Origin: Pseudomonadota bacterium
Lineage (GTDB): Bacteria > Pseudomonadota > Alphaproteobacteria > Rhizobiales > Devosiaceae
Assembly: GCA_023433775.1 (NCBI GenBank)
Contig: JAEYTY010000008.1
Coordinates: 1 to 24,905 of the forward strand
DNA: 24,905 bases
Direction of reading: 5' to 3'
Shown here: positions 14,577 to 22,598 of the stretch, piece by piece
Layout: the number at the start of each line of letters is the position of its first letter
How positions within the stretch are numbered: the first letter of the stretch is position 1
The notes under the pieces: generated by a model
Databases searched by the model: none
The model's input: only the letters and a program-made list of their open reading frames with translations
What the model was told of the DNA's origin: nothing
Position numbers and translations under genes: made by a program

Positions 14577-15439
14577 AGGAACGTGACGAATTTACCGGCC
14601 AGGTGACCACCGGCCACGAATGGAACGGCATCAAGGAGCTCAACACTCCCGTGCCGAAGCTGCTCTGGGCCTTTCTCACCGTCATGGGCCTGTTCGCCAT
14701 CACCTGGACTGTGCTGATGCCAAGCTGGCCCGGCGTGTCCGGCTATTTCCGTGGTCTGCTGGGCGCCGATCAGCATCAGGCTGTGCGGCAAAGCCTTGCC
14801 GACGCCGAAGCGCAGCGCGCCGTCTGGGCTGATCGCCTTGCCAGTGAGGATTTCACCACCCTGGCAGGCGATGATGGCATTATGGCCGTTGTCCGCCAGA
14901 GTGGTCCTGCCCTTTTCGGTGATAATTGCGCTGGCTGTCACGGCTATGACGCCGGCGGCAACACCGGCTATCCCAATATCGCCGAGGCTCCCATGATGTG
15001 GGGCGGCGACGCCGACACCATTGCCGAAACCATTCGCGTCGGTATCAACGCCACCCATCCTGAAACCCGCTTTGGCCAGATGCTTGCCTTTGGCCGCGAC
15101 CAGATGCTGGGCAGCGCTGAAATTAGCGCGCTGGCCGACTATCTGGTGTCATTGCAGGGCGAAACCACCCTCACGCCCGAAGAAGCCGATACCGCCAGGA
15201 CCCTCTTTGCCGACAATTGCGCCGGCTGCCACGGCGAGGACGCCCGCGGCATGATTGAAACCGGTGCGCCGAACCTCACCGACAGCTTCTGGACCTATGG
15301 CGGGGATCGTTCCAGCATTCGCCATTCGATCTACAATGGCCGCCAGGGCACCATGCCTTCCTGGGAAGGCCGCCTCAGCACTGCGCAGATCCGCATGTTG
15401 GCGCTCTACGTGATGGACCTGCGAGGCGCCACGCCATGA
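14567..15439 (+). CDS. ccoP: cbb3 oxidase diheme cytochrome c subunit
   Basis: 290 residues, standard CcoP length. The N-terminal part carries EFTGQVTTGHEWNGIKELNTPVPK, the family signature, then a membrane helix (about 33-50). Two heme c domains follow: DNCAGCHGYDAGG (C121, C124, H125) and DNCAGCHGEDARG (C218, C221, H222). MPSWEGRLSTAQIRMLALYV carries the distal Met region. It accepts electrons from bc1 or soluble cytochromes and hands them to CcoO. It begins within ccoQ, and its TGA overlaps the next gene's ATG as ATGA. Confidence 0.97.
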   Translation: MALKERDEFTGQVTTGHEWNGIKELNTPVPKLLWAFLTVMGLFAITWTVLMPSWPGVSGYFRGLLGADQHQAVRQSLADAEAQRAVWADRLASEDFTTLAGDDGIMAVVRQSGPALFGDNCAGCHGYDAGGNTGYPNIAEAPMMWGGDADTIAETIRVGINATHPETRFGQMLAFGRDQMLGSAEISALADYLVSLQGETTLTPEEADTARTLFADNCAGCHGEDARGMIETGAPNLTDSFWTYGGDRSSIRHSIYNGRQGTMPSWEGRLSTAQIRMLALYVMDLRGATP

Positions 15440-15636
15440 CAATGCTTGAAGGCGGCAGGAACAGACGACGCTTCCCGCTTGGCTGGGTCATCGGCATTGG
15501 CCTCGTGGCCGTGTTGCTGGCCGCCAACGCGCATCTGGTCTTCGTCGCCTTCAGCTCACAACCTGAATGCGTCAGCCACCTCAAAGTGCCTGATGGCAGC
15601 ACCAATCACTTCCGCGCCGCCAAGTCGGGGTGCTGA
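15436..15636 (+). CDS. Short FixH/CcoH-like single-helix protein
   Basis: A 66-residue protein: basic N-terminus (GGRNRRR), one membrane helix (about 14-33, WVIGIGLVAVLLAANAHLVF), then about 30 residues with two Cys (QPECVSHLK and the terminal KSGC). The helix and the following ANAHLVFVAFSSQP resemble the start of FixH/CcoH, a cbb3 assembly factor of 150-170 residues, but the rest of FixH is missing. It overlaps the ccoP stop as ATGA. Position between ccoP and ccoI is that of ccoGH. It may be a short CcoH form or a separate small family; I am fairly sure it is a real gene because of the coupling and the operon position. Confidence 0.7.
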   Translation: MTMLEGGRNRRRFPLGWVIGIGLVAVLLAANAHLVFVAFSSQPECVSHLKVPDGSTNHFRAAKSGC

Positions 15637-15798
15637 GATGACAACAGAGACCTGCCCGATGAACCCGGTCTTCGCCTCACCTTCGGAGTGTGAAGTAGCG
15701 CCGCTCAGCCCAACGGGCCGCAGCAGAGCCGGGTGGGGGAGCCCACCTATTGAATCCAGACTGACCAACAGCGCGTCTGCAACTGAGAGAGCCGCCAC
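15637..15798 (+). other. Intergenic segment with small palindrome
   Basis: The segment separates the short FixH-like gene from the DUF2189 gene. It carries the stem GGTGGG-GGAG-CCCACC at 15732-15747. Its make-up (Pro/Arg/Ser-rich in every open frame) suggests a decayed palindromic repeat and not a gene. Confidence 0.4.
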
Positions 15799-16593
15799 AT
15801 GACCAGTTCCGCCGACATCCTGCCCCCCTATGAACCGGCAATGCCGCGGGCCGTCGATCACAACCGCCATCTGCCCCTCGGCGCGCCGCTGGGCTGGCTT
15901 GCCGCCGGCTGGCGCGATCTCTGGAACCAGCCCGGTCCGAGCCTTGCCTATGGCCTCGGCGTAACGCTCGTCTCCTACGCCATCATCTACGCCATGTTCA
16001 CCTTCGGCTGGGCCCAGATCCTTTTCCCGGCTCTTGCCGGCTTTCTGGTCGTTGGTCCGCTTCTCGCCACCGGCCTCTATGTCAAAAGCCGCGCCCTTGC
16101 CTCGGGCGAAAAGGTCAGCATCGGCGCCATGTTGTTCCCCCGTGGCGGAATGCATCTCTTCTTCGTCGGCGCCGTGCTGATGACGCTGATGCTGGTCTGG
16201 GTCCGCGCCGCCGTACTGCTTTATGCACTCTTCTTCGGCTGGCGGCCCTTCCCCGGTTTCGATCAGGTTGTCACCATGCTCTTCACCACGCCTGAAGGCC
16301 TTGCCATGCTGGTCGTGGGCACCGCCATTGGCGGCCTGTTTGCCGCCTTCTCCTTTGCCATCGGCGCATTCTCCATCCCGCTGGTGCTTGATCGCCACCA
16401 CGACGCCTTCAGCGCGATGGGTCTGTCACTATCCTTTGTCACCAACAATATCCCGGCAACGCTCTTGTGGGCGGCGCTGGTTGTTAGTCTCGTCCTTCTC
16501 AGCCTTGCCACCGGCCTTCTCGGCCTCATCCTGATCTTCCCCCTCCTCGGCCATGCCACCTGGCACGCCTATCTCGCCGTACGAGGGGAATAG
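15799..16593 (+). CDS. DUF2189 family integral membrane protein
   Basis: A 264-residue protein with about 6 hydrophobic helices. After a polar N-terminus come LPLGAPLGWLAAGWRDLWNQP and the long helix SLAYGLGVTLVSYAIIYAMF, both typical of DUF2189. Later landmarks are AGFLVVGPLLATGLYVKSR, FSIPLVLDRHHDAFSAM and the end FPLLGHATWHAYLAVRG. The family has no assigned function but is often found near respiratory oxidase and denitrification genes. It sits inside the cco operon between ccoP and ccoI, where ccoG/ccoH usually lie. A role in cbb3 assembly is an inference from position only. Confidence 0.88.
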   Translation: MTSSADILPPYEPAMPRAVDHNRHLPLGAPLGWLAAGWRDLWNQPGPSLAYGLGVTLVSYAIIYAMFTFGWAQILFPALAGFLVVGPLLATGLYVKSRALASGEKVSIGAMLFPRGGMHLFFVGAVLMTLMLVWVRAAVLLYALFFGWRPFPGFDQVVTMLFTTPEGLAMLVVGTAIGGLFAAFSFAIGAFSIPLVLDRHHDAFSAMGLSLSFVTNNIPATLLWAALVVSLVLLSLATGLLGLILIFPLLGHATWHAYLAVRGE

Positions 16594-16742
16594 GCGCGCG
16601 AAATGACGGGAAACCTGGAACTTGCGTTCCTTCCCTCCCCCTCCGTTTTGAGGGGCAGGTCGGATTGGGGTTGGGGGCCATCTGCGGGTTGGCCCACAAC
16701 CCCCGTCACAGTTCCGCTAAGGCCCGATGGGGTAGAAGCACC
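16594..16742 (+). repeat. Two adjacent palindromes in the ccoI leader
   Basis: Hairpin 1: CCCCTC (16638-16643) pairs with GAGGGG (16650-16655) around CGTTTT. Hairpin 2: GGGGTTGGGGGCCA (16667-16680) pairs with TGGCCCACAACCCC (16690-16703), 13 of 14 positions, around a 9-base loop. The look is that of a dispersed palindromic element, as is common between genes in Hyphomicrobiales. No T-run follows, so termination is not clear. Confidence 0.55.
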
Positions 16743-18980
16743 ATGACCTGCTGCGCCCCAACGCCCATATTCGCAGAAGCCCTCGCTGGCGGCCCCAACC
16801 GGGGGCCGTCTGACAACGAAGTACACCTGGCCAGTCGCGATCTGGGCGAAGGCTTGCGGCAGTCCGAATTTTCCGCACCGGCCATTCACTGTGGCGCCTG
16901 CATCCGCGCCATCGAAACCGCGCTGGACGCTATCCCCGGCATCGTCTCCAGCCGCGTCAATCTTTCCAGCAAGCGCGTCACCGTCCGCTGGCGCGAAGGC
17001 GAAGCCGTACCCCCCATGGTCCGGCGCATGGTCGAACTGGGCTACGAACCCAATCTTTTCTCCCTCGATCAGGCCGGCAAGGACGCTGGCTTGGGCGCGC
17101 TCATCCGCGCCCTTGCCGTTGCCGCCTTCTGTTCGATGAATATTATGATGCTGTCGGGCTCGGTCTGGTCCGGAGCCAATGGCGGCACCCGCGATCTCCT
17201 CCACTGGATCTGCGCCCTACTGACACTCCCGGCCCTGCTCTATTCGGGCAAGGTGTTTTACCAATCCGCCTGGAGCGCCATTCGCGCGGGCCGCACCAAT
17301 ATGGATGTGCCGATCACCATCGGCATCGCACTGGCCTTCGGCCTCAGCTTCTACGACACAGTCTATTCCGGCGACCGGGTCTATTACGATGCCGTCGCCT
17401 CGCTGATCTTCTTCCTGCTCATAGGGCGCACCCTCGACCACGCCATGCGCGAGCGCGCCCGCAATGCAGTGAAGGGTCTCGCCCGTCTGTCGCCCGCCGG
17501 CGCCCTCGTCCTCGATTCCTCCAACGGCCCGGCCTTCCTGCCATTGGCCGAAATTCCTGTCGGCGCGACCATCTCAATCGCCACGGGCGAACGCATTCCC
17601 CTCGATGGCGATATCCTCGTCGGCACCAGCGCGCTGGACTGCAGCCTGCTGACCGGCGAAAGCCTTGCCGAGCCCGTCGGCCCCGGCCAGAATGTCCCCG
17701 CAGGTGCGCTCAACCTGTCGGGCCCGCTCACCATCCGCACCACTGCCGACGAACAGGGCTCCACGCTCAATCGCCTTGTCACCCTGCTCGACGACGCCGA
17801 AGGCAGCCGCAATTACTATCGCCGCATCGCCGACCGCGCTGCCGCCTGGTACTCGCCTGTCGTCCATCTTGCCGCCGCCCTCGCCTTCATCGGCTGGATG
17901 ATGGCCAATGGCGACATTCACAATGCCACCACCATCGCCATCGCTGTGCTCATCATCACCTGCCCCTGTGCCCTCGGCCTCGCCGTGCCCATGGTTCAGG
18001 TCATGGCCGCCCGCCGTCTGTTCGAGGCCGGCGTCATGGTCAAAGACGGCGCAGCGCTCGAACGTCTCGCCGAAATCGACACCGTCGTCTTCGACAAGAC
18101 CGGAACGCTGACCACCGGCCTCGCCACCCCCATCGCTCTGTCGGGCGATGCCGATGCTCTGGCCATGGCCGCCAGTCTCGCCGCCCAATCGCGCCACCCC
18201 TATTCCATCGCTATCGCCCGCGCCTTCCGCGCCACGCCCGATCTCGCATGGACCGACATTGCCGAACATGCCGGGCTCGGTATCGAAGCCCGTCTCAATG
18301 GCCACCTTTATCGCCTCGGACGAAGTTCATGGTCGGGGTCAGAGGACGAAAGCGCAGGCACAGTTCTGTCGCGCGATGGCGAAAATCTCGCAAGCTTCGC
18401 CTTTGAGGATCACTTACGCCCCAATGCAGCGCTCAGCGTTAACAGTCTGCTAGCCAATAGCGTCCAAGTGCGGCTCCTGTCGGGCGACAAGCCAAATCTG
18501 GTCGAAAAACTCGCACAGAATTTGAAGATTGAGGGCTTTGGCGGGCTTCTGCCGCAGGATAAATTCGACGCTGTCGAAGCGCTGGAAACGTCCGGGCATC
18601 GCATCCTGATGGTCGGCGATGGCCTCAATGACACCCCGGCCATGGCCCGCGCTCACGTCTCCATGGCCCCCGGAACGGCAATCGACGTGGGCCGCAATGC
18701 CGCCGATTTCGTCTTTTTGCGCAATGACTTAAGCGCCGTCCCGACAGCACTCTCGGTTGCCCGCGAAGCCAATAGGCTCGTCCGCCAGAACCTCGCTTTG
18801 GCCCTTCTCTACAACGCCATCGCCCTGCCCATAGCAATCGCCGGACTGGTCAACCCCTTCATCGCCGCAGTCGCCATGTCGGCATCCTCGGTCGTCGTCG
18901 TCCTCAACGCCCTCCGCCTCGGCTGGCACCCCTTCCGCGCACCCAGAACCACCATCCAGCTCAAGGACCAACCGGCATGA
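16743..18980 (+). CDS. ccoI: Copper-transporting P1B ATPase for cbb3 maturation
   Basis: 745 residues. The N-terminus has a Cys pair (MTCCAP) and an HMA copper-binding domain with C50-x-x-C53 (AIHCGACIRAIE). Eight or so helices follow, with the transport motif CPCALGLAVP, the phosphorylation site DKTGTLT, the HP pair in QSRHPYSIAIA and the hinge GDGLNDTPAMARA. These mark a P1B copper ATPase. The order ccoNOQP...ccoI-ccoS identifies it as CcoI/FixI, which delivers copper for the CuB centre, and not a detoxifying CopA. I chose the ATG at 16743, because the upstream extension runs through the palindromes. The stop overlaps the ccoS start (ATGA). Confidence 0.95.
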   Translation: MTCCAPTPIFAEALAGGPNRGPSDNEVHLASRDLGEGLRQSEFSAPAIHCGACIRAIETALDAIPGIVSSRVNLSSKRVTVRWREGEAVPPMVRRMVELGYEPNLFSLDQAGKDAGLGALIRALAVAAFCSMNIMMLSGSVWSGANGGTRDLLHWICALLTLPALLYSGKVFYQSAWSAIRAGRTNMDVPITIGIALAFGLSFYDTVYSGDRVYYDAVASLIFFLLIGRTLDHAMRERARNAVKGLARLSPAGALVLDSSNGPAFLPLAEIPVGATISIATGERIPLDGDILVGTSALDCSLLTGESLAEPVGPGQNVPAGALNLSGPLTIRTTADEQGSTLNRLVTLLDDAEGSRNYYRRIADRAAAWYSPVVHLAAALAFIGWMMANGDIHNATTIAIAVLIITCPCALGLAVPMVQVMAARRLFEAGVMVKDGAALERLAEIDTVVFDKTGTLTTGLATPIALSGDADALAMAASLAAQSRHPYSIAIARAFRATPDLAWTDIAEHAGLGIEARLNGHLYRLGRSSWSGSEDESAGTVLSRDGENLASFAFEDHLRPNAALSVNSLLANSVQVRLLSGDKPNLVEKLAQNLKIEGFGGLLPQDKFDAVEALETSGHRILMVGDGLNDTPAMARAHVSMAPGTAIDVGRNAADFVFLRNDLSAVPTALSVAREANRLVRQNLALALLYNAIALPIAIAGLVNPFIAAVAMSASSVVVVLNALRLGWHPFRAPRTTIQLKDQPA

Positions 18981-19141
18981 GCGATTTCTTCTATCTCATT
19001 CCAATTTCTATCGTTTTAGGCTTGCTCGGCCTGCTCGTTTTCCTCTGGACCCTGCGCGACGGCCAATACGAAGACCTCGACGGCGCCGCCGAACGACTGC
19101 TCTACGAAGACGACGTCCCCCGCATCGACCCCCTGCCTTGA
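18977..19141 (+). CDS. ccoS: cbb3 oxidase maturation protein CcoS
   Basis: A 54-residue protein with one N-terminal helix (FFYLIPISIVLGLLGLLVFL) and the CcoS hallmark WTLRDGQYEDLDGAAERLL, ending in an acidic tail (YEDDVPRIDPLP). CcoS is needed for cofactor insertion into cbb3 oxidase. Its ATG overlaps the ccoI TGA. Its own TGA lies inside the candidate operator of the next gene. Confidence 0.95.
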   Translation: MSDFFYLIPISIVLGLLGLLVFLWTLRDGQYEDLDGAAERLLYEDDVPRIDPLP

Positions 19142-19151
19142 TCCAGAACAA
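19138..19151 (+). promoter_or_regulatory. FNR/FixK/NnrR-type box before the hemerythrin gene
   Basis: TTGATCCAGAACAA matches the ccoN box at 12 of 14 bases and differs from TTGAT-N4-ATCAA by one. It overlaps the ccoS stop and ends 38 bases before the ATG at 19190 (50 before that at 19202). The first spacing is short, so a start at 19202 or weak activation is possible. Confidence 0.5.
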
Positions 19152-19189
19152 AACCAGGGTTCGCCAAAAGGTCTATCAATACGGCAGGG

Positions 19190-19642
19190 ATGGTGACGGC
19201 GATGACCTTGGCATTATTACAGGCGCGTTATGAAGACCTGCTAGGCGTCTGCGACGACCTGGAAGCAATTGCGGATGGCTTGCCGGGCAACGTGTCCCAT
19301 TCCATTTGCACACGCGTGGCCGGCGAGGTGATAAGTGTTTTAAGTCAAACACATAGGATAGAGAGTGAAGTCCTGCTCCCTATCCTTGAGCGATCCTCAC
19401 GAGCCGAAATACGCCACCTCGCTACCAGGTTGCGACAGGAGCATGATTTCGACGGACAGGCAGCGATGGAAGTCGAGGAAGCCCTGCTCGCGCTTGGGCT
19501 CGGCACATCAACGCTATCGGCCGATGCGCTGGGCTATCTTCTGCGCTCGTTCTTTGAAAGCGTTCGCCGCCATGTCCATTCCGAGCAGGATTTAATCTTT
19601 CTGCTCAGCGATTTACCACCATCATCGGAATCACTGCATTGA
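19190..19642 (+). CDS. Hemerythrin HHE-domain protein
   Basis: A 150-residue all-helical protein with no signal peptide. Likely di-iron ligands are spaced as in HHE proteins: H55 with E58/E60 (THRIESEVLLPIL), H76, H85 (RLRQEHDFD), and H128/H130 with E132 (RRHVHSEQDLIF). Such proteins bind O2 or NO or, as YtfE/RIC, help repair iron centres after NO damage; this copy lacks a clear N-terminal ScdA-type region. Starts at 19190 (ATG), 19193 (GTG) or 19202 (ATG) are all possible; AGGGA at 19186-19190 is too close for the first two, so 19202 is a fair alternative. Its TGA overlaps the TTG of nnrU, so the two are coupled. Confidence 0.75.
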   Translation: MVTAMTLALLQARYEDLLGVCDDLEAIADGLPGNVSHSICTRVAGEVISVLSQTHRIESEVLLPILERSSRAEIRHLATRLRQEHDFDGQAAMEVEEALLALGLGTSTLSADALGYLLRSFFESVRRHVHSEQDLIFLLSDLPPSSESLH

Positions 19643-20325
19643 TCCAGTTTATCGCCGCCCTGGCTCTGTTTCTGGCGCTCCATTCCGTCCCCGCCATCCC
19701 CGGCATTCGCCAGCGCCTCATAGCAAAACTGGGGCGCCGCCCCTATCTGGCGCTTTATTCCCTCGCCTCTCTCGTCTGCCTTTTCTGGGTCTTTCACGCA
19801 GCCTTCGGTCTCGACTATGTCGAACTCTGGCCACCCGCCGCATGGCAGGGCTGGGTGACGCTGATCGCCGCGCCAATTGCCCTGTTCCTGCTCACCGCCG
19901 GCCTCATCAGCCCCAATCCCGTCTCCATCACCTTTCGCAAGGGAGAGGCGCGCCCAGGCGCCATTGTCGCCATCACCCGCCATCCCGTACTCTGGGGCTT
20001 TATCCTCTGGGCTGGCAGCCACGTGCTTGCCAATGGCGACCTGCGCAGCCTCATGCTGTTCGGCATTCTGGGATTGTTCGGGGCCCTTGGCATTTTCACG
20101 ACTGAGCGTCGCAGCCGACGCCGTCTGGGAGACGATTGGCAGGAATTCGCGGCGACAACCTCAATTGTGCCGTTCGTCGCAATAATATCGGGTCGTGCCA
20201 GGCTGCAAATCGATATCCCGATGCTGATCGGATTTCTCACTGCCGCACTAATCACCGCCTGGCTGCTTTGGGGCGGACATGCTGTCCTGTTCGGCGTCGA
20301 CCCACTAGTCCTGACAACGTTTTAG
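19639..20325 (+). CDS. nnrU: NnrU family membrane protein
   Basis: A 228-residue protein with about 6 helices. The start LFLALHSVPAIPGIRQRLIAK and the motif TRHPVLWGFILWAGSHVLANGD are the NnrU signature, and RRLGDDWQEFAATTSIVPF is typical of its C-terminal part. NnrU is needed for nitrite/NO metabolism in several denitrifying Alphaproteobacteria and is related to isoprenylcysteine methyltransferase-like membrane proteins (plant Z-ISO relatives). The start is the TTG at 19639, overlapping the hemerythrin stop as TTGA. It is the last gene of the island before the IS remnant. Confidence 0.93.
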   Translation: MIQFIAALALFLALHSVPAIPGIRQRLIAKLGRRPYLALYSLASLVCLFWVFHAAFGLDYVELWPPAAWQGWVTLIAAPIALFLLTAGLISPNPVSITFRKGEARPGAIVAITRHPVLWGFILWAGSHVLANGDLRSLMLFGILGLFGALGIFTTERRSRRRLGDDWQEFAATTSIVPFVAIISGRARLQIDIPMLIGFLTAALITAWLLWGGHAVLFGVDPLVLTTF

Positions 20326-20329
20326 GTAG

Positions 20330-20760
20330 CGGACCAATAAAAGCGCGTCGAAAGGCGTGAATAAGGGATGAGGACGGCGGCGAGGTAGTGCGCGCCGTCT
20401 TTTCGTATCGGGTTGCGATTTTGCGGAAGTGTTTGAGATTGTTAGAGAAGCGCTCGACGAGGTTGCGCTGGCGGTAGATGACCGGGTCGACGCTGCGCGG
20501 CTGCTTGCGGTCGCGCTGGGTGGAATGTGGCCGCGACCGCCTCTTTGCTAGATCATCTCGATAATGGCGCGGCGTCGTAGCTGTGATCTGCAACCACGTC
20601 GCCGACGATCGCTCGTGTTGCCAGCAGAGCGGGAACCGCCGCTTGGTCTAAAGCCTGGCGGGTGCCAGAGTGATCGCGACCGGCAGTCCGTCGGCGTCGA
20701 CCATGGCATTTATCTTGGTGCTTAGTCCTCATGCGGACTTCGACGCCGAGGCTATGGCCG
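20330..20760 (-). pseudogene. Degenerate IS5-family transposase
   Basis: On the minus strand two typical pieces are seen. At about 20600-20735, GLSTKINAMVDADGLPVAI matches the DDE-core region of IS5/IS4-type transposases (GLSTKIHALVDADGLP). At about 20390-20500, YRQRNLVERFSNNLKHFRKI and ATRYEKTA match the conserved end. The pieces are in different frames, stops interrupt the first, and the end is frameshifted: YLAAVL appears in the neighbouring frame after KTA. The N-terminal third is missing or unrecognisable. I could not find terminal inverted repeats or a target duplication. The copy cannot be active. Confidence 0.8.
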
Positions 20761-20779
20761 CGCTCAAGGTGGGAAAATC

Positions 20780-20989
20780 ATGACCATTTCCGCCACGCTC
20801 GAGGACAGCGGCAAGGCGCCCAACTTCTCGGTTCCGCCTATTGGAATGGCCTCGGACCCGCAGCGCGTGAACATGCTCAGAAAACCACTCAACCTCTCTG
20901 ACTTTTCGCCGCCGGCCTACCGGCATCTAGAGGCTGCTCCTATCTCGGTCACTCGCGTGCTCGCCAACGGTGCATGTTACTATCGCTGA
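20780..20989 (+). CDS. Small ORF of unknown function beside the IS remnant
   Basis: A 69-residue ORF starting MTISATLEDSGKAPNFSV with a fair RBS (AGGTGGG 7 bases upstream) and coding-like third-position GC. No membrane segment, signal or family is recognised. It may be a piece of a gene broken by the IS. Confidence 0.25.
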   Translation: MTISATLEDSGKAPNFSVPPIGMASDPQRVNMLRKPLNLSDFSPPAYRHLEAAPISVTRVLANGACYYR

Positions 20990-21328
20990 TCAGTCGGGCG
21001 GCGGCTTTCGGGCGGCGCTTGTTTGGCTGTAACGGCCGCCGGAATGAGGACGCATATCTGCCTAGCGGTTCCCGCGCCCAAGCAGTCATTTGTTTGCGCA
21101 ATGAAGTGTCCGAAAGCAGAAATTGGTCCGAGCAGAGCTGTGGCCCACTTGGCCATGTGGGTCGAATACGTACCCCGCTCCGAAGTGAACACCAGGTCAG
21201 GGCTCTCGCTTGCCCGCAGTGACCCAAAAAAGAGTGGCCTGATCCTGTAACCGAGCGCACCACCATACTCTAGAGGTCCATCGACCCTGTGGATGGGGAG
21301 GGTTCGGACTTAGGGGGCAGGAAGGTCG
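20990..21328. other. Intergenic stretch, no gene recognised
   Basis: No credible gene on either strand. An imperfect palindrome around CCCACTTGGCCATGTGGG is the only structure noticed. It probably contains decayed sequence tied to the IS insertion. Confidence 0.4.
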
Positions 21329-22513
21329 TCAGGCTACGCGTGTAATGGTGCTATCGGTTGCCGCTTCCAGCTTCGAACTCTGTACTCGATTTCGGCCGCT
21401 GTTTTTGGCGCGGTAAAGCGCGATATCGGCATCTTTTAGAAGAGACTCCAGTGACACCATCGTGTTCGCGCCTGCCACTCCGGCACAGAGGGTGGCACGC
21501 ACGGGCACGCCATCGATGAACTCCGCTTCCGCCTGGAACGCGCGCCTGATCCGGTCGATGATGGCGACGGAAGCTGCCGTGTCGCTTCCGTGCAGCAGGA
21601 TGGCAAACTCTTCTCCACCGACCCGGCCAATGACGTCATTGTTCCGCAGGGCACCCTGTGCAACGAGCGCAAATCGCTTGAGGACTGCGTCGCCCATAGC
21701 GTGACCAAAGCGATCATTGATGGACTTGAAGTTGTCAAGATCGATAACAGCGACCCCGATCGGTTTACCCTCCGCAGAACAGTGAGCAATGAGCCGATGG
21801 CCCATCTCGGTGAAGCCCCGACGGTTGGGCAGGCCGGTGAGGTCATCCAGCGATCCTTGCTTCCGTTCGGCCATTTCTTTTCGTTCACGCAGAGCTGCAA
21901 TAACGAAGATGGTTGTTCCGAGGACGAAAAGGTGACTCTCAATATAGATGAGGCCAACCAGGCTGAAGATGGGGGGCATCCCGCCGTCGCTGTTGCCGAG
22001 CCCGCCAAAGGGAGCAAGCCCCACCACGATGACATTGGCCGCAAATAAAATAGCCAGGGGCAGGTAGCCACGCAGGCGCCCGCTGGAGGGGCGCATCAGC
22101 GCGTAGATCGCGCCGATAAAGTAGACGAGATTCAGGACACCCGCAGCGATGCCGCGCACCAGAGGAAGCGCCGTGCCAACCGGCAGCAGGTTGACAGCAA
22201 CGATCAGCACCGGACCCACTAGGACCAGCCAAAAATGACTGCGCCAGCCTGTCAGCAAGCGCGTGCCATACCATTGCGCCGCTGCGGTGAAGAGAAAGAA
22301 AGCAAAGGCGGTGGCCGTAACGGGATCGGACTGTAGACTCGCTCCGGCCATCGAGATGATGACGCCTGCGGCCAGCATGATATGGGACGCCCCCCACCAG
22401 AGAGCGGCCTGCGATCCGCGGAAGAACGTAAAATAGGTGGAGAGCAGGATGACGCCGCAGAGTGCGTCGATGAAAGCGACGACGAGAATGACGGTGGGGA
22501 TATCGAGGGTCAC
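21329..22513 (-). CDS. Membrane-anchored diguanylate cyclase with I-site
   Basis: 394 residues from the GTG at 22513 (AAGAG 5 bases upstream); a TTG at 22528 would add 5. The N-terminal half has about 6-7 helices with no known sensor signature. The GGDEF domain (about 220-380) has DDLTGLPNRRGF, VIDLDNFKSINDRFGHAMGD and the active site GRVGGEEFAILL. An RxxD inhibitory site (RNND) stands exactly five residues before GGEEF, so product feedback is expected. It should make c-di-GMP. It lies downstream of a paralog in the same direction and could share its transcript. No link to denitrification is seen. Confidence 0.92.
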   Translation of the reverse strand: MTLDIPTVILVVAFIDALCGVILLSTYFTFFRGSQAALWWGASHIMLAAGVIISMAGASLQSDPVTATAFAFFLFTAAAQWYGTRLLTGWRSHFWLVLVGPVLIVAVNLLPVGTALPLVRGIAAGVLNLVYFIGAIYALMRPSSGRLRGYLPLAILFAANVIVVGLAPFGGLGNSDGGMPPIFSLVGLIYIESHLFVLGTTIFVIAALRERKEMAERKQGSLDDLTGLPNRRGFTEMGHRLIAHCSAEGKPIGVAVIDLDNFKSINDRFGHAMGDAVLKRFALVAQGALRNNDVIGRVGGEEFAILLHGSDTAASVAIIDRIRRAFQAEAEFIDGVPVRATLCAGVAGANTMVSLESLLKDADIALYRAKNSGRNRVQSSKLEAATDSTITRVA

Positions 22514-22598
22514 GTGCGCTCTTTCCAATCCGGTTGCGACCTACAATTGCGCGCACTGTATGGGGTTTGGGTTAGATTTTTCTGAGCAATTGTATCCA

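Noticed and set aside
15638..15802. 54-residue open frame between the FixH-like and DUF2189 genes
   Set aside because: Pro/Ser/Arg-rich, contains a palindrome, no RBS; reads as an intergenic repeat.
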